This document shows, in pieces, positions 32,892 through 41,226 of a stretch of 64,000 nucleotides of DNA. A program made the position numbers and the translations under genes. Positions within the stretch are counted from its first letter, which is position 1. Each line of letters opens with the position of its first letter. The DNA comes from SHXO01 sp964523885. GTDB lineage: Bacteria; Pseudomonadota; Gammaproteobacteria; Burkholderiales; SHXO01. Under the pieces are notes generated by a model. The model ran no database searches. It was not told the origin of the DNA and saw only the letters and a program-made list of their open reading frames with translations. Location: assembly GCA_964523885.1 (NCBI GenBank), contig CAZFYX010000015.1, forward strand, positions 1 through 64,000, written 5' to 3'.

Positions 32892-35219
32892 ATGCCCAAG
32901 CGTTGGTGGATTTACCCGCTCCTCGCCGTCGTGACGCTCGCGAGCGCCGCCCTCCTGCTGGTGGGTTATGCGGCTGCGATCATCTACCCCACCCTGCCTT
33001 CGCTGGACGCGCTCACCGCGTACAGCCCCAAGATTCCGCTGCAGATCTACAGCGCCGAGGGCTACCTGATCGGCGAGTTCGGCGAGGAGCGCCGGGCGCT
33101 CGCGCGGATCAACGAGGTCCCCGACGGGCTGCGGCTGGCGATCCTGGCGGCTGAGGACGAGCGCTTCTATGAGCATGGCGGCGTGGACTACATCGGCGTG
33201 CTGCGCGCAGCGCTGCACAACTTCACCACGGGCGCTGCGCGGCAGGGGGCCTCGACCATCACCATGCAGGTGGCCCGCAACTTCTTTCTGAGCAGCGAGA
33301 AGACGTTCTCGCGCAAGTTCAACGAAGCGCTCCTCGCCTTCAAGATCGAACACAGCCTCACCAAGGACCAGATCCTCGAGCTCTACATCAACCAGATCTA
33401 CCTGGGGCAGAGGGCCTACGGATTCGCCTCCGCCGCACAGGTCTATTTCGGTAAGAATCTGCGCGACTTGAATATTGCCGAGATGGCGATGCTGGCCGGG
33501 CTGCCGAAGGCGCCGTCGCGCTTCAACCCTGTCGTCAATCCGCAACGCGCCAAGGAGCGACAGCTCTACGTGCTGCGCCGGATGCGCGAGCTCAACTTCA
33601 TCACCGAGGCGCAGTTCGAGGAGGCCAGCAAGACGCATGTGGCGGTGCGGCGCGACCAGCCGGGGTTCGCCACCCATGCGGAGTATTTCGCGGAGATGGT
33701 CCGGCAGGCGCTGTACGAGCGCTACCAGGAGGACGCCTACACCAAGGGGTACAAGGTGTTCACCACCCTGTCCAAGGCGCATCAGGATGCGGCCTATGCG
33801 GCCGTGCGCCGCGGCGTGCTGGACTACGACCGCCGCCACGGCTACCGCGGGGCCGAGGCCTACGTCGAGCTCAAGGACGGCGTCTCCGACGAGGACCTCG
33901 AGGACCTGCTGCAGGACCACGCCGAGAGCGACGACATCTATCCCGCGCTCGTCCTGGAGGCCAACGCCAGGGCCGTGAAGGCCTACCGCAGGGGCGGCGA
34001 AGTGGTCGAGATCACCGGGGACGGCCTCAAGCTCGCCCGCCCGATGATGGGCGACAAGGCGCCGGCTGCGCGCCGGCTGCGCCGCGGCGCGCTGATCCGC
34101 GTCGCCCAGGTGGAGGGCGGGGCCTGGGAGATCACCCAGCTGCCGCAGGTCGAGGCCGCGCTGGTCTCGCTCGACCCGACCGACGGGGCGATCCGGGCCC
34201 TGGTGGGCGGCTTCGACTTCAACCGCAACAAATACAACCACGCCACCCAGGCCCAGCGCCAGCCCGGGTCGAGCTTCAAGCCGTTCATCTATTCCGCCGC
34301 GCTGGAGAAGGGCTTCACCCCGGCCACCGTGATCAACGACGCCCCCCTGCTCATCGACGCGGCCGAGACCGGGTCGGTGCCGTGGGAGCCGAAGAACTTC
34401 GACAGCGGCTTCGACGGCCCGATCCGGATGCGCACCGCACTGACCAAGTCGAAGAACCTGGTGTCGATCCGCATCCTGCAGGCCATTACCCCGCAGTACG
34501 CCCAGGACTACATCTCCCGCTTCGGCTTCGACCCCAAGCTGCACCCGGCCTGCCTGACCATGGCCCTGGGCGCGGGCTCGGTCACGGTACTGGACATGGC
34601 CGCCGGCTACGCCGTCTTCGCCAACTCCGGCTACCGCATCACGCCGTACTTCATCACCCGGATCGAGGATGCGAACGGCAAGCTGCTGGCCCGGGCGCAG
34701 CCGGTGAAGGCCGCCGAAGGGGCGCAGCGCGTCATAGACAGCCGCAATGCGTTCGTGATGTTCGACATGATGCAAGACGTCATCCGCAGCGGCACGGGCG
34801 CGCGCGCCATGCAGCTCGGCCGCTCCGACCTCGCGGGCAAGACCGGCACCACCAACGACCAGATGGACGCGTGGTTCGCCGGGATCCAGCGCCACCTCGC
34901 GGCCGTGGTCTGGATGGGGTTCGACCTCCCCAAGTCGCTGGGCCCGAACGAGACCGGCGCGTTCGCCGCGCTGCCGATCTGGATCGGCTACATGGGCGCG
35001 GTCCTCAAGGACGTGCCCCAGGAGGCGCCGGTCGCGCCCGAAGGCGTGACCTCCGCGCACATCAACCCGGACACCGGCCTGCGCGATCCCAACGGCAACG
35101 GCATGGTGGAGTGGTTCTACCAGGAGAACCTGCCGCCGGAGGGCGATGCGGTCGCGCCGGCGGTCGAGCTGGTACCCGGCACGCGCAAGCCGGACGACGT
35201 GAAGAGCGACCTCTACTGA
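32892..35219 (+). CDS. mrcA: Penicillin-binding protein 1A (bifunctional)
   Basis: Membrane-anchored murein synthase with GT51 glycosyltransferase and transpeptidase domains. 775 residues from ATG 32892. Transmembrane anchor at about residues 8-30; GT motifs EDERFYEHGG (catalytic Glu) and RQGASTITMQVARNFFLS; transpeptidase motifs S460-S-F-K463, SKN in TKSKNLVS, and KTGT in AGKTGTTNDQMDAWF. An OB-like insertion precedes the transpeptidase. A TTG three bases upstream is less likely as start. Conserved neighbour of pilMNOPQ. Confidence 0.96.
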   Translation: MPKRWWIYPLLAVVTLASAALLLVGYAAAIIYPTLPSLDALTAYSPKIPLQIYSAEGYLIGEFGEERRALARINEVPDGLRLAILAAEDERFYEHGGVDYIGVLRAALHNFTTGAARQGASTITMQVARNFFLSSEKTFSRKFNEALLAFKIEHSLTKDQILELYINQIYLGQRAYGFASAAQVYFGKNLRDLNIAEMAMLAGLPKAPSRFNPVVNPQRAKERQLYVLRRMRELNFITEAQFEEASKTHVAVRRDQPGFATHAEYFAEMVRQALYERYQEDAYTKGYKVFTTLSKAHQDAAYAAVRRGVLDYDRRHGYRGAEAYVELKDGVSDEDLEDLLQDHAESDDIYPALVLEANARAVKAYRRGGEVVEITGDGLKLARPMMGDKAPAARRLRRGALIRVAQVEGGAWEITQLPQVEAALVSLDPTDGAIRALVGGFDFNRNKYNHATQAQRQPGSSFKPFIYSAALEKGFTPATVINDAPLLIDAAETGSVPWEPKNFDSGFDGPIRMRTALTKSKNLVSIRILQAITPQYAQDYISRFGFDPKLHPACLTMALGAGSVTVLDMAAGYAVFANSGYRITPYFITRIEDANGKLLARAQPVKAAEGAQRVIDSRNAFVMFDMMQDVIRSGTGARAMQLGRSDLAGKTGTTNDQMDAWFAGIQRHLAAVVWMGFDLPKSLGPNETGAFAALPIWIGYMGAVLKDVPQEAPVAPEGVTSAHINPDTGLRDPNGNGMVEWFYQENLPPEGDAVAPAVELVPGTRKPDDVKSDLY

Positions 35220-35233
35220 GCCGGCACACGGGC

Positions 35234-35842
35234 ATGGGCAAGGAAACGCCGGCCAACCGGCAACAGATGCGCTCACGCATCGCCCATCTGGCGGCGCGCA
35301 TCATCGCCGAGGACGGCATCGGCGACTACGGCCTGGCCAAGCGCAAGGCCGCGCGCCAAGCCGGGGCACCGGATTCGCGCAACCTCCCCACCAACCTGGA
35401 GATCGAGGAGGCGTTGCGCGCCTACCAGCAGCTCTACCAGGCCGACGAGCAGCCCGAGCGCGTGCAGCGGCTGCGGGAAGTGGCGGTCGAGATCATGCGC
35501 CTGCTTGCGCAGTTCAACCCCTATCTCACCGGTGCCGTGCTGTCGGGAAGCGCCAGCCGGCATGCCGATGTCCACCTGCAGGTCTACACCGACAGCCTCA
35601 AGGAGCTGGAGATCTTCCTCCTCAACCGCGAGATCCCGTTCCGCACCCGCGAGATCCGGGTGTGGATCGGCGACACCGAGGCCGTCGTGCCCGACCTCGT
35701 GCTCAGCACGGCGGAAGCGGACGTGCACGTCACCGTGCTCTCCCCGCATCACCGGCGCCAGCCGCTGCGGCTGTCACTCGACGGCCGGCCGCTGGACCGG
35801 GCGCCGCTCGAGTCGGTCGAGACGCTGCTGGCCGCTGGCTGA
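35234..35842 (+). CDS. Putative nucleotidyltransferase-fold protein
   Basis: 202 residues, function not recognised. The N-terminal third is helical and basic (RIIAEDGIGDYGLAKRKAARQAG), then comes LSGSASRHADVHLQVYTD, which resembles the GS-x(n)-D-x-D core of nucleotidyltransferases, with a later strand VVPDLVLSTAEADVHV. The match is weak: the first Asp is followed by His rather than the usual pattern. Starts 14 bases after mrcA on the same strand and is probably cotranscribed. Could instead be a structural relative without activity. Confidence 0.65.
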   Translation: MGKETPANRQQMRSRIAHLAARIIAEDGIGDYGLAKRKAARQAGAPDSRNLPTNLEIEEALRAYQQLYQADEQPERVQRLREVAVEIMRLLAQFNPYLTGAVLSGSASRHADVHLQVYTDSLKELEIFLLNREIPFRTREIRVWIGDTEAVVPDLVLSTAEADVHVTVLSPHHRRQPLRLSLDGRPLDRAPLESVETLLAAG

Positions 35843-35919
35843 GCGACACGCCGCCGCAGTCGTGGCTAAACTCTTGCTTCGGCCCTCCGGATCGGGCCGA
35901 TCCCATTCATTCCGTTGCC

Positions 35920-36666
35920 ATGTCCAGCCCTGCCGCGAGCGCCGATGAAAGCCGCTTCCGCGTCGACTCAGACGTGGAGATCGCCTACATCCTGCGCGGG
36001 CTGATGAAGTCGGGGGCGCTGGTCACCGCGTATTTCGGCGGCGGCAAGGAGTTCGTCGTGACCGCGGTGCTGGGCGTGGAGCCCGCACACGGGCACGTCA
36101 TCCTGGACAGCGGCGCGAACCGCGAGCTCAACGAACGTCTGCTGCGCAGCGGCGAGATCAGCGTGGTGAGCAGCCAGGACGGCGTGCGGGTGCAGTTCGC
36201 CAGCCGCAAGGTCGAGGCGACCAGCTTCGAGGGGCGCCTGGCCTTTCGCATCCCGTTTCCCGCCAGCCTGCTCAAGCTGCAGCGGCGCGAGTACTACCGC
36301 CTGGCCACCCCGATCGTCAATCCGCTCAAGTGCGAAGTGCCCGCGGCGGACGGCCTGCGCCTGGCGATGCCGATCTCGGACATCAGCCTCGGCGGCGTGT
36401 GCCTGGTGGGCGAGCGCGATGGCGCCGCGCTGGAGCTCGGCACGCAGCTGGAGGACTGCCGGATCGCGCTGCCGGATGCAGGGGTGATCCACACCAGCCT
36501 GCGGGTGCGCAACTCCTACCTGGTCACCCTGAAGAACGGTGCCACCAGCCGCCACACCGGATGCGAGTTCGTCAAGCTCGGCGCCCAGCAGGAGGCCATG
36601 CTGCAGCGTTACATCATCCGGCTGGAGCGTGAACGGCGGGTCAAGAGCGCCGGCCTGCGCAGCTAG
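35920..36666 (+). CDS. YcgR-like c-di-GMP-binding PilZ protein
   Basis: 248 residues. An N-terminal YcgR-type domain (about residues 15-110) is followed by a PilZ domain beginning RREYYRLATP, with the second half of the c-di-GMP site in DISLGGVCLVG. The canonical RxxxR-x(n)-(D/N)xSxxG pattern is satisfied. In known relatives such proteins slow flagellar motors or adjust pili in response to c-di-GMP. Start ATG 35920; 77 bases behind the nucleotidyltransferase-like gene. Vicinity of pil genes fits a surface-motility role, but this is inference. Confidence 0.88.
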   Translation: MSSPAASADESRFRVDSDVEIAYILRGLMKSGALVTAYFGGGKEFVVTAVLGVEPAHGHVILDSGANRELNERLLRSGEISVVSSQDGVRVQFASRKVEATSFEGRLAFRIPFPASLLKLQRREYYRLATPIVNPLKCEVPAADGLRLAMPISDISLGGVCLVGERDGAALELGTQLEDCRIALPDAGVIHTSLRVRNSYLVTLKNGATSRHTGCEFVKLGAQQEAMLQRYIIRLERERRVKSAGLRS

Positions 36667-36697
36667 CGAGCCGGCGGGCCGGGCGCACCGCGGGTGC

Positions 36698-37702
36698 TCA
36701 GGCGCCCTTGAGCCAGGCCGCCGCGTCGAGCGAGAAGTAGGTCAGGATGCCGTCGGCACCCGCGCGCTTGAAGGCGAGCAGGGACTCCAGGATGCATTTG
36801 CGCTCGTCCAGCCAGCCGTTCTGGATGGCCGCGCGCAGCATCGCGTACTCGCCGCTGACCTGGTAGACGAACGTCGGTGCCTGGTAGGTTTCCTTCACCC
36901 GCCGGACGATGTCGAGATAGGGCATGCCGGGCTTGACCATGACCATGTCCGCGCCCTCTTCCAGGTCGAGGCCCACTTCCCACAATGCCTCGTCGCTGTT
37001 GGCCGGGTCCATCTGGTAGGTGAACTTGTTGCCCTTGCCCAGGTTGGCGGCGGAGCCGACGGCATCGCGGAACGGACCGTAGAAGGCCGACGCGTACTTG
37101 GCCGAATAGGCCATGATCCGCGCATGGATGTGGCCCGCACCGTCGAGCGCACTGCGCAGGGCACCCACGCGGCCATCCATCATGTCGGACGGCGCAACGA
37201 TGTCCACGCCGGCCTCGGCCTGGCACAGCGCCTGCCGCTGCAGCATCTCGATGGTCGGGTCGTTCAGGATGTAGCCGGACTCGTCGAGGATCCCATCCTG
37301 GCCGTGGCTGGTGTAGGGATCGAGGGCCACATCGGTCATCACGCCCAGCTCCGGGAACCGGCGCTTGAGCTCTGCGACGACCCTGGGGATGAGCCCCTTC
37401 GGATTGGCCGCCTCGCGGCCGTCCGGCGTCTTCAGCACCGGATCGATCGCCGGGAACAGGGCCATGGCCGGCACACCAAGCGTCAGGCAGCGCTCGGCAA
37501 CCGGAAGCAGCCGGTCCAGGCTCACCCGGTTGACCCCGGGCATGGAGGGCACCGGATGAGTCGCGCCGCTACCCTCCACCACGAAGACGGGATAGATGAA
37601 ATCGTCCGGAGTGAGCCCATGCTCTCGTATCATGCGACGCGAGAAGTCATCGTGGCGGTTGCGCCGCATCCGGCGCTGAGGGTACTTGGCAAGCGGCAGC
37701 AT
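36698..37702 (-). CDS. hemB: Delta-aminolevulinic acid dehydratase (porphobilinogen synthase)
   Basis: Condenses two aminolevulinates to porphobilinogen. 334 residues from ATG 37702, which gives MLPLAKYPQRRMRRN and has AAGGA about ten bases upstream; a GTG at 37756 adds an unconvincing Pro-rich leader. Schiff-base lysines are Lys202 (YSAKYASAFYGPFR) and Lys257 (MVKPGMPYLD). The metal loop reads DVALDPYTSHGQDG, without the three cysteines of zinc-type enzymes, so it should be of the Mg/monovalent-cation type. The start faces a small-RNA candidate. Confidence 0.96.
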   Translation of the reverse strand: MLPLAKYPQRRMRRNRHDDFSRRMIREHGLTPDDFIYPVFVVEGSGATHPVPSMPGVNRVSLDRLLPVAERCLTLGVPAMALFPAIDPVLKTPDGREAANPKGLIPRVVAELKRRFPELGVMTDVALDPYTSHGQDGILDESGYILNDPTIEMLQRQALCQAEAGVDIVAPSDMMDGRVGALRSALDGAGHIHARIMAYSAKYASAFYGPFRDAVGSAANLGKGNKFTYQMDPANSDEALWEVGLDLEEGADMVMVKPGMPYLDIVRRVKETYQAPTFVYQVSGEYAMLRAAIQNGWLDERKCILESLLAFKRAGADGILTYFSLDAAAWLKGA

Positions 37703-37777
37703 GAAACGCGTGTCCTTCGGCGGGTGAGGGGGAGGGTTGTGGCCAACCCGGTTCACGATCCTGGGAACTTATTGCCC

Positions 37778-37897
37778 GGCGAAACCTCTTATGAACAGAC
37801 GGTTTCGTCTCCCGCTTTTCCTCCCTGAGCGGGTGCCTTGATCCCAAATTGAGGCTTTAGCCCCCGGTTTTCCCCTTTAACCGGGGGCTTTTCTTTT
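37778..37897 (+). ncRNA. Candidate small RNA in the hemB-engB gap
   Basis: Four consecutive hairpins on the plus strand: CGAAACC/GGTTTCG (37780-37786 with 37801-37807, extendable by two pairs); CCCGCT/AGCGGG (37811-37816 with 37828-37833, loop TTTCCTCCCTG); GCCTTGAT/ATTGAGGC (37835-37842 with 37848-37855, two G-U pairs, loop CCCAA); and an 11-pair terminator with loop TTCCCCTTT. Loops 2 and 4 are pyrimidine-rich and complementary to Shine-Dalgarno-like purine runs, as in small RNAs that block ribosome sites. I found no clear promoter; the 5' end is uncertain. No open frame of note. Confidence 0.55.
37859..37897 (+). terminator. Intrinsic terminator on the plus strand
   Basis: AGCCCCCGGTT (37859-37869), 9-base loop, AACCGGGGGCT (37879-37889), then TTTCTTTT. 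The T-rich tract follows only on the plus strand, so it serves a plus-strand transcript, although no plus-strand protein gene precedes it. The right arm and T-tract lie inside the last codons of engB on the other strand. Confidence 0.8.
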
Positions 37898-38560
37898 CTG
37901 CGGCCCCAATTCTACGGCGTCCGCGTCGCCGGCTTCATCCGTGCGTCGCAACAAGCCTTCGACGAAGGCCTGCGCGGCCTCCACCCCCAGCATCGAGACG
38001 CTGGAGAACAGCTGCGCGCTGCAGTTGGGGTGGTCGCGGACGAGCACCGACTCGACCAGGCGCAGCTGCTTCGTCTGCTCCTGGCGGGTCAGCTTGTCCG
38101 CCTTGGACAGGAGGATGCGCACCGGCTTGCCGGTCGGCGCGAACCAGTTCAGCATCCGCAGGTCCAGCGGGGTGAGCGGATGCCGGGCATCCATGATGAT
38201 CACCAGCCCCCGCAGCGCGCGCCGCTCCTGCAGGTAGCCGCTGAGCACGCGTTGCCACTGCGCCTGCAGGGCGGCCGGGACCTGGGCATAGCCGTAGCCG
38301 GGCAGATCGACCAGATGGGTCCGGGAGCCCAGCTCGAAGTAGTTGATCTGCTGGGTGCGCCCGGGCGTCTTGCTGACGAAGGCCAGCTTGCGCCGACCGG
38401 TGAGCGCGTTGATCGCGCTGGACTTGCCGGCGTTGGAGCGCCCGGCGAAGGCCACTTCCGCGCCCCGGTCCGGCGGCAGCTGCGCGAGCGCCGCCGCGCC
38501 GAAGGCGAACTGTGCCTGCCGCAGCAGCGCGCCGATACGGCCTGCGGATGGGGTCACCAT
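37877..38560 (-). CDS. engB: Ribosome biogenesis GTPase EngB/YsxC
   Basis: Small TRAFAC GTPase needed for large-subunit assembly. 227 residues from ATG 38560: G1 AGRSNAGKSSAIN, G2 TPGRTQQINYF, G3 VDLPGYGYAQV, G4 LSKADKL. The C-terminal tail is extended and polar (TDEAGDADAVELGPQKRKAPG). The region before the start is pyrimidine-rich with no ribosome site, so the start is less certain (GTG 38557 is next). Its stop codon lies in the loop of the plus-strand terminator. Divergent from cytochrome c4, as in many betaproteobacteria. Confidence 0.93.
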   Translation of the reverse strand: MVTPSAGRIGALLRQAQFAFGAAALAQLPPDRGAEVAFAGRSNAGKSSAINALTGRRKLAFVSKTPGRTQQINYFELGSRTHLVDLPGYGYAQVPAALQAQWQRVLSGYLQERRALRGLVIIMDARHPLTPLDLRMLNWFAPTGKPVRILLSKADKLTRQEQTKQLRLVESVLVRDHPNCSAQLFSSVSMLGVEAAQAFVEGLLRRTDEAGDADAVELGPQKRKAPG

Positions 38561-38634
38561 CGCCGGGAGGGGGCCATATCGGCTAAAATGCGCCCCGCAT
38601 TCGGCAGGCCGAAGCGGCGAACATAGGAGCCATG

Positions 38635-39243
38635 ATGAAGCATCTGGGTGCGGGCGTGCTGCTCGCGGTGATCGGGGTGGCGCAGGCGGTGGCGGCACCT
38701 TTCGGAGACGCGACCAAGGGGCAGGCCAACGCGGCCGTCTGTGCGGCCTGCCACGGGGCGGACGGCAACAGCGCCATTCCGGTGAATCCGTCGCTGGCCG
38801 GCCAGCACCCGGAGTATATCTACAAGCAGCTGCGCAACTTCAAGTCCGGAGAGCGGCAGAACCCGATCATGCAGGGCATCGCCGCCACGCTCTCCGAGGA
38901 CGACATGAAGAACGTCGCCGCGTACTTCGCGAGCCAGAAGCCGCGTCCGGGCACCGCGACCGATCCCAAGCTCGCGGCGGCCGGGATGAAGCTCTACAAG
39001 GGCGGCAACACCGCGGCTGGTGTGGCGCCGTGCGCAGGCTGTCACTCGCCCACCGGTGCCGGCATTCCCGCCCAGTACCCGCGGTTGAAGGGCCAGCACA
39101 CCCAGTACACCGTGGCACAGCTGCAGGCGTTCAAGTCGGGACAGCGCGCCAACGACAACGCGGCGATGATGCGCAGCATCGCCGGCAAGCTCACGGACGC
39201 CGAGATGGCCGCGGTCGCCGAGTACGTCAACGCGATCAAGTAG
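38635..39243 (+). CDS. Diheme cytochrome c4
   Basis: Periplasmic electron carrier to terminal oxidases. 202 residues: signal peptide (MKHLGAGVLLAVIGVAQAVAA) and two homologous c-type domains with CAACH (C36, C39, H40) and CAGCH (C133, C136, H137). I use ATG 38635 because AGGAG is five bases upstream; ATG 38632, directly before it, would leave only two. A -10-like TAAAAT lies at 38584-38589. Two heme attachments and the domain duplication make the c4 assignment firm. Confidence 0.94.
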   Translation: MKHLGAGVLLAVIGVAQAVAAPFGDATKGQANAAVCAACHGADGNSAIPVNPSLAGQHPEYIYKQLRNFKSGERQNPIMQGIAATLSEDDMKNVAAYFASQKPRPGTATDPKLAAAGMKLYKGGNTAAGVAPCAGCHSPTGAGIPAQYPRLKGQHTQYTVAQLQAFKSGQRANDNAAMMRSIAGKLTDAEMAAVAEYVNAIK

Positions 39244-39293
39244 GTTCATCCTGATCGGCCGGGGCTGGCCGCTGGCCGCCGCCGACCGCCGTT

Positions 39294-40574
39294 TCAGCGC
39301 TGCCCGAACACCTCGCGTGCAGCGGCGACCGTAGCCTCGATGTCCGCCGCAGTGTGTGCGGACGAAACGAAGCCGGCTTCGAATGCCGACGGCGCGAAGT
39401 ACACGCCGCGGCCGAGCATCGCGTGGAAGAAGCGGTTGAACGCCTCGCGGTCGGTGCGCATCACCTCGGCGTAGCTCGCGGGCGCCTGCGCGGCGAAGTA
39501 CAGCCCGAACATCCCGCCCACGCTCTGCCCGGAGAACGCGATCCCGGCGGCGCGGGCGGCGCCAGCCAGCCCCTCCACCAGCGTGCGGGTCGACTCCGCG
39601 AGGCGGTCGAAGAAACCGGGGGCCTGCAACGCCTTGAGCGTGGCCATGCCCGCCGCCACCGCCAGCGGGTTGCCCGACAGGGTGCCGGCCTGGTAGACCG
39701 GGCCCAGCGGGGCGATCTTCTCCATGATCTCCCGGCGCCCGCCGAACGCGCCCAGCGGCATGCCGCCGCCGACCACCTTTCCCAGCGTGGTGAGGTCGGG
39801 CGTGATGCCATACAGGCCCTGGGCGCCCTGCGGACCGACGCGGAACCCGGTCATCACCTCGTCGAAGATCAGCACCGCGCCGTGCTGCGTGCAGAGCCGG
39901 CGCAGGCCCTGCAGGAACCCCGGCGCGGGTGCGACCAGGTTCATGTTGCCGGCTACCGGCTCGACGATCACCGCGGCGATCTGCGCCCCGTGCTCGGCGA
40001 AAGCGCGCTCCACGCCCGCGAGGTCGTTGAAATCGAGCACCAGGGTGTGCTGGGTCACCTCGGGCGGCACCCCTGCGGAGCTGGGGATGCCCAGCGTGAG
40101 CGCGCCCGAGCCTGCCTTCACCAGCAGCGCATCGGCGTGCCCGTGATAGCAGCCCTCGAACTTCACTATCTTGCTGCGCCCGGTGAAGCCGCGTGCGAGC
40201 CGGATGGCGGTCATGGTCGCCTCGGTGCCCGAGCTCACCAGCCGCACCAGTTGCAGCGAAGGCAGCAGGCGCGTGAGCAGCAGGGCGAGCTCGTACTCGG
40301 CTTCGGTGGGTGCGCCGAAGCTCAGGCCATCGCGCGCGGCGCGCTGCACCGCCTCGACCACCTCCGGATGCGCGTGCCCGAGCACCATCGGCCCCCAGGA
40401 CCCCACGTAGTCGATGTAGCGCTTGCCATCGGCATCCCAGAAGCAGGCGCCGCTCGCGCGCTGGAAGAACACCGGCGTGCCGCCGACCGAGCGGAACGCG
40501 CGCACGGGTGAGTTCACCCCGCCGGGGATGACCTGCTGGGACAGCTCGAAGAGGGTCTCGCTTCGGGTTTTCAT
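39294..40574 (-). CDS. hemL: Glutamate-1-semialdehyde 2,1-aminomutase
   Basis: PLP enzyme making 5-aminolevulinate from glutamate-1-semialdehyde (C5 pathway). 426 residues. The PLP lysine is Lys266 in TTLGKVVGGGMPLGAFGG; GTEATMTAIRLAR and IFDEVMTGFR are typical. ATG 40574 follows thiE by 11 bases, so it is cotranscribed with thiD-thiE. Convergent with cytochrome c4 across 50 bases. Confidence 0.97.
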   Translation of the reverse strand: MKTRSETLFELSQQVIPGGVNSPVRAFRSVGGTPVFFQRASGACFWDADGKRYIDYVGSWGPMVLGHAHPEVVEAVQRAARDGLSFGAPTEAEYELALLLTRLLPSLQLVRLVSSGTEATMTAIRLARGFTGRSKIVKFEGCYHGHADALLVKAGSGALTLGIPSSAGVPPEVTQHTLVLDFNDLAGVERAFAEHGAQIAAVIVEPVAGNMNLVAPAPGFLQGLRRLCTQHGAVLIFDEVMTGFRVGPQGAQGLYGITPDLTTLGKVVGGGMPLGAFGGRREIMEKIAPLGPVYQAGTLSGNPLAVAAGMATLKALQAPGFFDRLAESTRTLVEGLAGAARAAGIAFSGQSVGGMFGLYFAAQAPASYAEVMRTDREAFNRFFHAMLGRGVYFAPSAFEAGFVSSAHTAADIEATVAAAREVFGQR

Positions 40575-40585
40575 GGTCGTATCGC

Positions 40586-41224
40586 TCAGGAGATGATGTT
40601 CTCGTTGTGCCGGAACAGGCGGGCGAACGCCTGGGCAGCCGCCAGCGTGTCCCGGGCCCCGAACACGGCGGTCACCACTGCAACCGCATCCGCGCCGGCG
40701 GCGATCAGGGAAGCGGCATTGTGCGGCGTAATCCCGCCGATCGCCACCAGCGGCAGGCCGAACCGCCGGCGCGCCTGCGCGAGCAGCGCCAGCGACGGAC
40801 GCACCGCGTCCGGCTTCACCCGGGACGGAAAGAAGCTGCCGAAGGCGAGGTAGTCAGCGCCCGCCGCCGCGGCCTGGGCCGCGAGATCGAGATCGTCGTA
40901 ACAGGACGCCCCGATGATGGCAGCGGGCCCGAGGGTGCGACGCGCCTGCGCGATCGCTGCGTCATCCCGCCCTAGGTGGACCCCGTGTGCGGCGCTGCGC
41001 AGCGCGAGTTCGACATCGTCGTTGACGATGAAGATCGCGCCGTGTTGCCGGCACGAAGCGGCCAGCGCCCGGGCAACCCGCGTTCGCGCGGCAACGTCCG
41101 AGCCCTTGTCGCGGTACTGGAGCAGTCGGGCACCACCGCCCAGCGCCTGCGCGCACTGCTGCAGGAGGACGGCCTCATCCGAGGCCTGCGGTGTGATGGC
41201 ATAGAGGCCGGCGACCGCGGACAT
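40586..41224 (-). CDS. thiE: Thiamine-phosphate synthase
   Basis: Joins hydroxymethylpyrimidine diphosphate and thiazole phosphate to thiamine phosphate. 212 residues from ATG 41224 (MSAVAGLYAITPQ). Motifs LLQYRDKG, FIVNDDVELAL, GVHLGRDD, IGASCYDD and IGGITPHNAASLIAAGADAVAVV are complete. The start is two bases after the thiD stop. A longer upstream reading is only overlap with thiD. Confidence 0.95.
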   Translation of the reverse strand: MSAVAGLYAITPQASDEAVLLQQCAQALGGGARLLQYRDKGSDVAARTRVARALAASCRQHGAIFIVNDDVELALRSAAHGVHLGRDDAAIAQARRTLGPAAIIGASCYDDLDLAAQAAAAGADYLAFGSFFPSRVKPDAVRPSLALLAQARRRFGLPLVAIGGITPHNAASLIAAGADAVAVVTAVFGARDTLAAAQAFARLFRHNENIIS

Positions 41225-41226
41225 CG

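Noticed and set aside
32709..35276. Minus-strand 855-codon frame opposite mrcA
   Set aside because: Shadow of a certain PBP1A gene.
37703..37877. hemB leader riboswitch on the minus strand
   Set aside because: The T-tract after the strongest hairpin is on the plus strand; on the minus strand the same hairpin is followed by A residues.
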